From: JAJTFW01 sp031421935
GTDB taxonomy: Bacteria; Bacteroidota; Bacteroidia; AKYH767-A; OLB10
Assembly (NCBI GenBank): GCA_031421935.1
Contig: JANOPQ010000072.1
Location: forward strand, 1 to 12,985
Reading direction: 5' to 3'
DNA: 12,985 nt
Shown here in pieces: positions 5,825 through 11,561 of this stretch. The translations under genes and the position numbers were made by a program. The notes below the pieces were generated by a model. That model searched no databases and was not told where the DNA came from. It saw only the letters and a program-made list of their open reading frames with translations. How positions within the stretch are numbered: position 1 is the stretch's first letter; the number at the start of each line of letters is the position of its first letter.

Positions 5825-6847
5825 TCAATTAAAAAGATTATTTCGCACGAAAGAATCATCACTCAGCGCATTTAAAAAATGAAGCAAGTCCGTTTTTTCC
5901 TGCGTGGTTAATTGTAATGGATGAACCAAACTACTTTTATTTACATGAGGTAACCCGCCGCTGTTGTAGTGTTCAATGACCTGTTGTAATGTTGCAAAAC
6001 TTCCATCGTGCATGTAAGGAGCCGTAAACGCAATATTACGCAAAGACGGAACTTTAAATTTCGCCCGGTCTTGCGGTAATTGAGTTAATCTCATTCTGCC
6101 ACTATCTGCATAATTTAGATATAAGCCATTATTTTCAAAAGTATAATTTGTAAAATTAAATCCAGTGTGACAGGAGCTGCAATTTGTTTGTGAGCTATTG
6201 AAAAGTTGATACCCTCTTAATTCACTTGCCGTAAGGGAATATTGTGTACTGTCGTTTAAATATTTATCAAAACGGCTGTTGCCGCTGATTAAGCTTCGTT
6301 CAAAAGTAGAGAGCGCACGTGTAATCACAAAAGCATCCAGCGTCCTTCCGTACGCCAATTGCGCTTGCTGATTATAACTATTGTTCTGTTTCAGTTTGTC
6401 GATGACGTCGAGCATATTTGAGTTAAATTCATTATGCTCCTGGATGGGTACTAATACTTGCATTTCCAAGGTAGGAACGCCGCCGGCACGCGTGAAATAT
6501 GGATGATACCCGATGTTCGCCAAGGAAGGCGCGTTGCTGCTTCCAAGCGCATTGTTATCGCCTAGACTCAACGCAACGCTATCACTAAAAGCAAATTCTT
6601 GTTTATGGCAAGAAGCACAACTGAGGTTGTTGTTTTTCGATAGTTGTTTTTCATAAAATAGCTGCTTCCCTAATTCCCATCGAGCCCTCGTAAAATTATT
6701 GTCTGTTGGAAAGTCCATCAACGGAAAACCCGGCGGAATAATAAATACCGCCTCTACTCCATCGTTAGATGTATCCTTTTCACATCCGCTAAAAAAAACA
6801 ACAGAAAATAAAAAGAGCGCTGCTATTTTAACCGGTAGTCTATACAC
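5825..6847 (-). CDS. Diheme MauG/cytochrome c peroxidase-family lipoprotein, MbnH-like
   Basis: 340 residues with two c-type heme sites, Cys77-A-S-Cys80-His81 and Cys223-S-S-Cys226-His227, and family landmarks ELGKQLFYEKQLS (58-70), APSLANIGYHPYFTRAG (106-122), EHNEF (137-141) and KVPSLRNIAFTAPYMHDGS (265-283). A signal with lipobox FSGC (Cys22) makes it a lipoprotein facing the periplasm. Bacterial diheme peroxidases reduce H2O2; MauG and MbnH use the same fold to oxidise a partner protein. The upstream gene is MbnP-like, only 2 bp away, so the MbnH role (oxidising a partner tryptophan) is preferred to simple peroxidase. The start is GTG (6847); no in-frame ATG or TTG lies between the preceding in-frame stop and it. 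The close spacing suggests translational coupling to mbnP. Assigning MbnH rather than peroxidase rests on context. Confidence 0.85.
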   Translation of the reverse strand: MYRLPVKIAALFLFSVVFFSGCEKDTSNDGVEAVFIIPPGFPLMDFPTDNNFTRARWELGKQLFYEKQLSKNNNLSCASCHKQEFAFSDSVALSLGDNNALGSSNAPSLANIGYHPYFTRAGGVPTLEMQVLVPIQEHNEFNSNMLDVIDKLKQNNSYNQQAQLAYGRTLDAFVITRALSTFERSLISGNSRFDKYLNDSTQYSLTASELRGYQLFNSSQTNCSSCHTGFNFTNYTFENNGLYLNYADSGRMRLTQLPQDRAKFKVPSLRNIAFTAPYMHDGSFATLQQVIEHYNSGGLPHVNKSSLVHPLQLTTQEKTDLLHFLNALSDDSFVRNNLFN

Positions 6848-6849
6848 TT

Positions 6850-7815
6850 TTATTGAATGGTTATCCTGCGATTTGACAGGTTAGAATTACGGTTTAAAAA
6901 CTGTAATATATAAACCCCTTTCGCTAAATCACCAACATTAATTTCATTGCGGACGTTTAACCCATTTTCAAGTACGATGTTACCTAATAGGTCAACAATC
7001 ACTAATCGATCTGCTGTTGAATTATTATCGTTGAAGTTGATGAAAAGTTTCTCTGATGTTGGGTTTGGGAAAATAGAAACATTTAATTCTTCAGAATTGT
7101 TCGACAATCCGGTTGAAGCAGAACTTGGGCTAAACACAAAATCTCTTAAATTTTGTAGCACGGTTAAGTCCGTCGCATTTACACCATGATCAATGGGTGC
7201 TGAAGCGACATTTATATTTTTCAAAGCTTGGATATAATCTGCGTTCAAATTAATAAAAATATTATTTCCACCCGCATTTACACCAGCAGCCATTTGTGTT
7301 TGTTGAAAATAATTGGCATTTCCCAAACTATGCATCGAGAAACCTGCAGTGAGGTTAGTTCCACACCACCCATCCAGTGTTGAAAAGAAATAGCCTGAAT
7401 TCCATCCCCAATGCATGGACGGTGTTTGAAAATAAAGTGGACTTCCGGGAGGTTGCAGGGAAGGATCAGCATTATTTAGTGATGCATTTACTCCAATGGA
7501 AAATTTAATTCCTTCCACAGAAGTCACATTGAAATTCCCTAAACTTTCTACAATATTTGCATCTGCATGCGCCAAAATATATTTGCTAGGAATAGAAATC
7601 TCCTGACCACCGTCATGAATGATCTTAATACCAGAAATATAATAGTCTAATCTTATTATTTTAAAATCCTGCATCAGGTTATTTTGAGCCACCTGATTAA
7701 AAGCAAAATTCGAATTTCCCAGCTTGTGCGTAATGGTTAAATATACATTTTGCTGCGCTTTAGAAGTGGTTAATACGAATAGTAAAGCAAAAGATAGTAG
7801 TAGTGATCTTAGCAT
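6850..7815 (-). CDS. MbnP-like copper-binding protein with T9SS sorting domain
   Basis: 321 residues from the ATG at 7815; the frame is open 18 codons further but that extension (…SRWEHHHD…) would bury the signal peptide. Signal peptide 1-20 (SKA|QQ). Residues about 22-230 match the MbnP family: ITHKLGNSNFAFN (28-40), FKIIRLDYYISGIKI (51-65), SIGVNASLNNADP (106-118), the hallmark MHWGWNSGYFF (134-144), then HSLGNANYF (162-170). In characterised MbnP a conserved tryptophan is turned into kynurenine by MbnH to complete a copper site; Trp136 and Trp138 are candidates here. Residues about 243-321 (LNVSIFPNPTSEKLFI ... GVYILQF) are a T9SS type A sorting domain, so the protein should be exported to the surface or medium. 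It is the first gene of the operon with the diheme enzyme. Confidence 0.83.
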   Translation of the reverse strand: MLRSLLLSFALLFVLTTSKAQQNVYLTITHKLGNSNFAFNQVAQNNLMQDFKIIRLDYYISGIKIIHDGGQEISIPSKYILAHADANIVESLGNFNVTSVEGIKFSIGVNASLNNADPSLQPPGSPLYFQTPSMHWGWNSGYFFSTLDGWCGTNLTAGFSMHSLGNANYFQQTQMAAGVNAGGNNIFINLNADYIQALKNINVASAPIDHGVNATDLTVLQNLRDFVFSPSSASTGLSNNSEELNVSIFPNPTSEKLFINFNDNNSTADRLVIVDLLGNIVLENGLNVRNEINVGDLAKGVYILQFLNRNSNLSNRRITIQ

Positions 7816-7843
7816 GTTAATTTGTTTTAGGTTATCATGATGA

Positions 7844-7860
7844 TGCTCCCATCTAGAGCA
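7844..7860. other. Small hairpin in the mbnP-like leader
   Basis: TGCTC (7844-7848) and GAGCA (7856-7860) can pair as a 5-bp stem with a 7-base loop, about 30 nt before the ATG and just downstream of the promoter candidate. It is a short stem and may be chance, but it lies inside the predicted 5' leader. Confidence 0.3.
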
Positions 7861-7866
7861 CTTATA

Positions 7867-7897
7867 CAAATTTGCATATTTATTCTCGTTTTTCCAA
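7867..7897 (-). promoter_or_regulatory. Promoter candidate for the mbnP-like operon
   Basis: On the minus strand, TTG (7897-7895, within TTTTTG) is followed after exactly 20 bp by CAAATTTG (7874-7867), one mismatch from TAnnTTTG. The box lies 51 bp upstream of the ATG at 7815. Spacing and sequence fit a Bacteroidota housekeeping promoter. Confidence 0.5.
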
Positions 7898-7919
7898 AAA
7901 GTATTCTTTTAAGCAAGTA

Positions 7920-8177
7920 ATTATATGGAATTTGGGTCGATTTTGTGGGTTACGTATGCTCCATATGCTCTTTACACTGAGAATGGCGCGACTGATCTAG
8001 CGGGCCCGCAAAAGGCTCAATATCCACAATACCCCATAGTACTTCGGGTTGCTTCAACTACGGAGTTCCGTTACAACTGCTGGATAAACTTCTAGTTGCT
8101 GGTCGCAAGGATTAACGACTAGAGGGAAGTCTTCAACACTTTTCCCGCAGTACTGTTGGACAGCAGCCAGCAACTCC
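7920..8177. other. GC-rich, dyad-rich intergenic spacer
   Basis: Positions 7981-8160 are about 49% GC by my count, against about 30-40% in nearby genes. No convincing frame or tRNA was found. Dyads include GCGGGCCCGC (8000-8009), GTTG-CTT-CAAC (8048-8058), ACGGA-GT-TCCGT (8060-8071), GGGAA/TTCCC (8124-8128/8142-8146) and an outer pair GTTGCTGG (8095-8102) with CCAGCAAC (8167-8174), which encloses the previous one. A direct repeat TATGCTC occurs at 7955 and 7964. It lies 3' of the barrel gene and 5' of the mbnP promoter. It could be a transcript-end structure, an unrecognised RNA, or eroded mobile DNA. Confidence 0.5.
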
Positions 8178-8762
8178 CTACTTCTTTCCGAAATTATATT
8201 TTAAACGAAGAGCAGGAAGTGCAACTACCTGCCATTCTCCATAACTTCCATAAAAAACGCCATTTTGAAAATAGGGTTCTCTTTTATACCAAGTATAGCC
8301 GTAACCCATTTTCATTTCAAGTGCCAAATTCAACCTTGGACTGATTCGATATTGCGGAATGAGTCCAAAGCAGAGGTAAGTTCCAGTGGTAATTTCTTTG
8401 AGAATAATCATTTTAGATTGATTCCGTGATTGGTAAAAGGTAAAGCCAGGTGAAAGAAATAAATTAAATCGGCGACGATCATTTTTTACAATTGAAAAAT
8501 GATAAGAAGAGGAGATGCCTAAAGAATATCCGTTCTTATATCTGTAAACATAGATAGGAAAAGTTAATTCATTTCGCTTCCCTAGATGTTTTCCATACTC
8601 AATAGTAAAATTTGGATACTTTCCAATATAATAATCGAGTGCGCCAACTCCAACAACATGTTTCCATTGTTTAATTTTGTCCTCTTGTTGTGCTAGACTT
8701 AAAAAGGGGGATAAAAAACAAATCGTAAAAATCATTGCTAATACGATTGATTTTCTTGCCAT
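8178..8762 (-). CDS. Small outer-membrane beta-barrel-like protein
   Basis: 194 residues with a signal peptide (MARKSIVLAMIFTICFLSPFLSLA|QQ). The mature part alternates polar and aromatic residues in strand-sized blocks, for example NFTIEYGKHL, ELTFPIYVYRY, YSLGISSSYHFSI, RFNLFLSPGFTFYQ, TYLCFGLIPQYRI, LNLALEMKMGYGY and PALRLKYNFGKK, which fits an eight-stranded or similar small outer-membrane barrel and ends with aromatic 'YNF' near the C-terminus. No enzyme motif is visible. I do not recognise a specific family; it is the kind of protein annotated as outer membrane beta-barrel or hypothetical in Bacteroidota. It follows the T9SS cargo gene by 109 bp. No promoter-like pair was found in that gap, so read-through from upstream is possible. 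Confidence 0.72.
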   Translation of the reverse strand: MARKSIVLAMIFTICFLSPFLSLAQQEDKIKQWKHVVGVGALDYYIGKYPNFTIEYGKHLGKRNELTFPIYVYRYKNGYSLGISSSYHFSIVKNDRRRFNLFLSPGFTFYQSRNQSKMIILKEITTGTYLCFGLIPQYRISPRLNLALEMKMGYGYTWYKREPYFQNGVFYGSYGEWQVVALPALRLKYNFGKK

Positions 8763-8871
8763 AACTAAAATTATAATTTAAAATAATATGTTGTATAACA
8801 TGATTATGCTGCTTTTATTTTTTTTTGAGTTTTATTAATTTTTTCATTCATTAAATCTTCTATAAAAAAAC
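8763..8871. other. AT-rich gap with T/A runs and a small dyad
   Basis: 109 bp, very AT-rich. It contains ATGTT-GTAT-AACAT (about 8789-8802), a 5-bp stem with a 4-base loop, and a run of ten T near 8816-8826 (on the plus strand). No stem-plus-T terminator on the minus strand and no consensus promoter for the downstream gene could be identified. Confidence 0.3.
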
Positions 8872-9840
8872 TTACAGTTTTTGGTATTTAACTATAGCAA
8901 TTCTACCGTTGTCATTCATGACTTTGACAAAATAAATACCACTGTGTAAATTTAGTGTGCTAATTTTGTTAGATTGTTTCGACGAGAGAACTATATTTCC
9001 TAACAAGTCATGAAAATAAATTTGATCTATTTCTCCAAATAGATGATTTGCTTTTATATTTATAAAATCAGTGGCAGGATTAGGCTCAACTTTTAAAGAA
9101 TAATTATCTTCGGCAAGTGAATTTATTCCTGTTGTGAAATTGTAACAAAAAACATTCACATCTGGTTGGTAAATTTGGTTTTGATTGAGATCACTAATAC
9201 ACATCAACCAGGGACCGAATTCGAAAACGGAAAATGGATAATGAAAAGGTCCCGCTATTCCCCCTAATCCCTCAATAAAATAATCGTACGAAGTATTCCC
9301 AAAGGTATTTGAGCCAACAAATTTTCGGGTTTTCCCATCTAAAGTGACTATGTTGTAAATAGTATCAACTATAAAGTATCCATTATTTATATAATATAAA
9401 GTGTCTCCAATTTGAGCATTGAAATCATACAATAAATTTTCAATTGAAGAATTTATGTCGTAAGTATAAACCTTCCTCGTAGTTGTATCCTCTCGCAAGA
9501 ATCCATAATTAAAGAAACTAGTGGAAGTGAAAGTTTGGATGGCAAAGGGTGGACAATTGGGTGATGGTTGTTGTTGAAGCGAGTAAAATGAATACGATTT
9601 AAATTTTTTATAAATCGTGCCATTTATTGTAGTATCACCATCGAGTGCGTATCTGTAGGGACCTTTTCCCGGATCATTATACTCCGTACAAAATTGTACA
9701 AACATATCATAATAAGAAACATCCCAATAAATGGAATCATTTAATAAGGGAATGTAGGCTTGAGCTCGCCCCTCATTCACCTTTAGTAAATTCAAGATTA
9801 AAATCAATGAAAGTAATTTGTAAGTATGAGGGAGTTTCAT
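8872..9840 (-). CDS. T9SS type A sorting-domain protein of unknown function
   Basis: 322 residues. Signal peptide MKLPHTYKLLSLILILNLLKVNEGRAQA with cleavage near residue 26-28. Residues about 28-240 show a motif series common in Bacteroidota secreted proteins: 'Y-A-L-D-G-D-T-T-I-N-G-T-I-Y-K-K' (64-79), 'REDTTTRKVYTYD' (116-128), 'LLYDFNAQIGDTLYY' (135-149) and 'FIEGLGG' followed by a report on amounts or language-like loops. No catalytic motif is visible. The C-terminal 75 residues (YSLKVEPNPATDFINIK ... LLGNIVLSS ... LHSGIYFVKVMNDNGRIAIVKYQKL) are a T9SS type A sorting domain with the PNP motif, so the protein should reach the cell surface. A good promoter candidate lies 86-117 bp upstream. 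Confidence 0.82.
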   Translation of the reverse strand: MKLPHTYKLLSLILILNLLKVNEGRAQAYIPLLNDSIYWDVSYYDMFVQFCTEYNDPGKGPYRYALDGDTTINGTIYKKFKSYSFYSLQQQPSPNCPPFAIQTFTSTSFFNYGFLREDTTTRKVYTYDINSSIENLLYDFNAQIGDTLYYINNGYFIVDTIYNIVTLDGKTRKFVGSNTFGNTSYDYFIEGLGGIAGPFHYPFSVFEFGPWLMCISDLNQNQIYQPDVNVFCYNFTTGINSLAEDNYSLKVEPNPATDFINIKANHLFGEIDQIYFHDLLGNIVLSSKQSNKISTLNLHSGIYFVKVMNDNGRIAIVKYQKL

Positions 9841-9925
9841 TGGAGGGGTGGCTAGGATATTGGAATCAAATAGACAATAAATTATTTCATATGACTTTCG
9901 ACATGAAAATGTAGGATGTATTAGC

Positions 9926-9957
9926 CAAATTTCGCATAAATATATGAAGAAAGCAAA
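9926..9957 (-). promoter_or_regulatory. Promoter candidate for the 322-residue T9SS protein
   Basis: On the minus strand, TTTG (9957-9954) is followed after exactly 20 bp by GAAATTTG (9933-9926), one mismatch from TAnnTTTG. The inferred leader is about 80 nt. It has the same geometry as the candidates at 7867-7897 and 11289-11319. Confidence 0.5.
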
Positions 9958-9977
9958 TGTTTAATCCATTGGTTAGG

Positions 9978-10334
9978 TTATCTAAACTCCACCACATCCG
10001 CCGTCACCACACATTTGGTGGTAAGAATAATACCAAGATAGAAAGAAGTTTTAAAGTTCAGGGTGTGGTTTACGAAAGCTTGATTTTTTTGCAAAGGGTG
10101 ATTCGCCATCATATTTTTCTTCGCTATACTAATCAATGTGAATTTTTCGAGTCCGCCAAAGCCTATCACATATCTGGTAGAGGCCTCTCCTTCCACATTC
10201 ATGTTCACATAAGAGAAATTAGCCGAGCTTAGCGACGCGGAATTATAAATATTTCCACTGTGGATAGCGAAGCAGCCTGAGAAGATTCCGGCTATGCTAA
10301 GGAGGAAGAGGGATTTTAGGATGGGTTTTTTCAT
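9978..10334 (-). CDS. Small lipoprotein, DUF6567-like
   Basis: 118 residues. The signal MKKPILKSLFLLSIAGIFSGC has a lipobox FSGC with Cys21 as the lipidated residue. The mature part reads HSGNIYNSASLSSANFSYVNMNVEG (25-49), then VIGFGGLEKFTLISIAKKNMMANHPLQKNQAF (56-87) and a C-terminal TTKCVVTADVVEFR (104-117). The series G-G-L...A-K-x-N-M...N-x-P-L...N-Q and 'TTKC-x-V-T-A-D-V-V-E-F' matches what I recall of DUF6567 proteins, small Bacteroidota lipoproteins of unknown function also likened to the TRL family. It probably sits in a cell-envelope membrane. It follows the glycosylase-like gene by 61 bp with only a weak promoter-like box, so it may be co-transcribed with it. Confidence 0.75.
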   Translation of the reverse strand: MKKPILKSLFLLSIAGIFSGCFAIHSGNIYNSASLSSANFSYVNMNVEGEASTRYVIGFGGLEKFTLISIAKKNMMANHPLQKNQAFVNHTLNFKTSFYLGIILTTKCVVTADVVEFR

Positions 10335-10395
10335 AGGTATCGAATTGGAAAGTAAATGATTTAATTAAATAATTTTCTGTAATTCTGACTTGTAC

Positions 10396-11256
10396 TTATT
10401 TGTTGTTAAAGAAATCCAATAATTTTGTTGTATTTATCACAGTTTTGTAGATTTTATCAATGTTTATGGGACTTGCATTTTTGAAATGATATTCTTTTAG
10501 AAAGTATGCCCATTGTAATTCTCTAAATTCCTTGATTTCTAAATCTTGCATAGCAAAATTATTGTATTTCTTTAGTAGTCTTTTTATTGATTTATTGGCT
10601 GCCTTGCTAGGGCTATATAAATAAATAAGATTAAATATTTTATTGTTGACTGTTATTCTTTTGACGAAACCCGTTTTATTGAATTCTTCTGTTTCAATTT
10701 CTTTAAGCGAATCTTTAAGCCATGTCGCTACACTTTTATTGCTTTTACTTAACTTACCAATTGGACTTCTGCCTCCTGAAGTAATGAAGATATTTTCTAA
10801 AGAAGGAAAATTCTCTTCCAAATTTTGAATATCATTGTAATTTACAGCAATTAGGCAGGTATCAGAGCTGCATTCTACTTTTTCTCTTTTTATAGATAGA
10901 AGGATATCAGTAATTCCAAAATTATGTTCATCTAATATGTGAAATCTTCCTGTTAAATCTCTTGTATTATTTCCTGCTATATTACCTAAGCAATTCCAAA
11001 AATCATTTTTTGTGCTGCCATAGAAGAATTTGATTTTTTCTGTTTCGTTTTTTTCTTTTGCGCTTTCTTTGTCTGCAGTTGGAAAAGTACCCAAGAAGAT
11101 ACTTTTAACTTCCTTACTTGGAATATAAGCAAAACTTAATACTTCATTGTTTTCCTTCCGATTGATAAACCATTTACTTAAAATTCCTTGTTGCATTTTA
11201 CTGCTATTCCAAAATTCACTAATAAAAGGATGCAATTCTTCTTTGTTGTTTTCCAT
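10396..11256 (-). CDS. Uracil/hypoxanthine-DNA-glycosylase-superfamily protein
   Basis: 286 residues from the ATG at 11256; the frame can also start at a TTG 7 codons earlier (11277), which I consider less likely. UDG-superfamily signatures appear in order: SIFLGTFPTA (52-61) for the G-x-x-P-S loop; KFFYGSTKNDFWNCLGNIAG (76-95), like Y-G-H-P-R-N-x-F-W in COG3663/family 6 enzymes; GITDILLSIKREKVECSSD (114-132), like G-L-W-D-V-x-x-x-x-R-x-G-S-L-D-S; NIFITSGGRS (155-164); and LYSPSKAANKS (213-223) for the C-terminal H/L-P-S-x-S loop. The predicted role is base excision in DNA. The catalytic motif-I residue is not clear and the C-terminal 60 residues are an extra helical part. GC is about 28%, lower than neighbours, suggesting transfer. 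No phage or restriction genes are adjacent. Confidence 0.66.
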   Translation of the reverse strand: MENNKEELHPFISEFWNSSKMQQGILSKWFINRKENNEVLSFAYIPSKEVKSIFLGTFPTADKESAKEKNETEKIKFFYGSTKNDFWNCLGNIAGNNTRDLTGRFHILDEHNFGITDILLSIKREKVECSSDTCLIAVNYNDIQNLEENFPSLENIFITSGGRSPIGKLSKSNKSVATWLKDSLKEIETEEFNKTGFVKRITVNNKIFNLIYLYSPSKAANKSIKRLLKKYNNFAMQDLEIKEFRELQWAYFLKEYHFKNASPINIDKIYKTVINTTKLLDFFNNK

Positions 11257-11561
11257 ATCTATTTTTTTAATGTCCAACTAGCACAATTCAAAACTCCACC
11301 TTCATTGGCATATTTGCAATTGTAATCGAGCATTATTCTGAAGTATCTTTTCATAAGAAGTTGTTGTGATTTAGAAGAATGCAATGACTACAATTATGAT
11401 TTTGGTTAGTCGCACAAGAACCAAGTGAGTGATAATATACTTGTATTTTTTCGAATTATAATTTAAAACTTGTCATGTAAATTTTATTAAAATTTTACTT
11501 CTGCTAAAAACTAATAAGCAAAAGAATAGTCAACATCATTTATCCCTTTGTTTCCTAGATG
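11257..11561. other. Gap between the repeat protein and the glycosylase-like gene
   Basis: 305 bp, AT-rich, no gene seen. It holds the promoter candidate of the glycosylase-like gene (11289-11319). Just after the repeat-protein stop, AACATC (11532-11537) and GATGTT (11558-11563) could pair across a 20-base loop, too long to be a convincing terminator. Confidence 0.4.
11289..11319 (-). promoter_or_regulatory. Promoter candidate for the glycosylase-like gene
   Basis: On the minus strand, TTG (11319-11317) is followed after 20 bp by GAGTTTTG (11296-11289), one mismatch from TAnnTTTG. The leader to the ATG at 11256 would be about 27 nt. With transcription starting near 11282, a start at the TTG 11277 would be almost leaderless, which supports the ATG. 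Confidence 0.45.

Noticed and set aside
7278..7472. 64-codon minus-strand frame inside the MbnP-like gene
   Set aside because: It is an alternate frame of a well supported gene.
7816..7869. Longer N-terminus of the MbnP-like protein
   Set aside because: The extension contains no signal-like sequence and would bury the signal peptide beginning MLRSLLLSF.
7981..8170. tRNA or rRNA fragment
   Set aside because: The GC-rich composition prompted a check, but no cloverleaf, T-arm GTTC motif or conserved rRNA stretch was found.
9645..9914. 89-codon plus-strand frame
   Set aside because: It is mostly antisense to the T9SS gene and has no recognisable protein features.
11257..11277. TTG start for the glycosylase-like gene
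   Set aside because: ATG seven codons downstream fits better with the promoter candidate and leader length.
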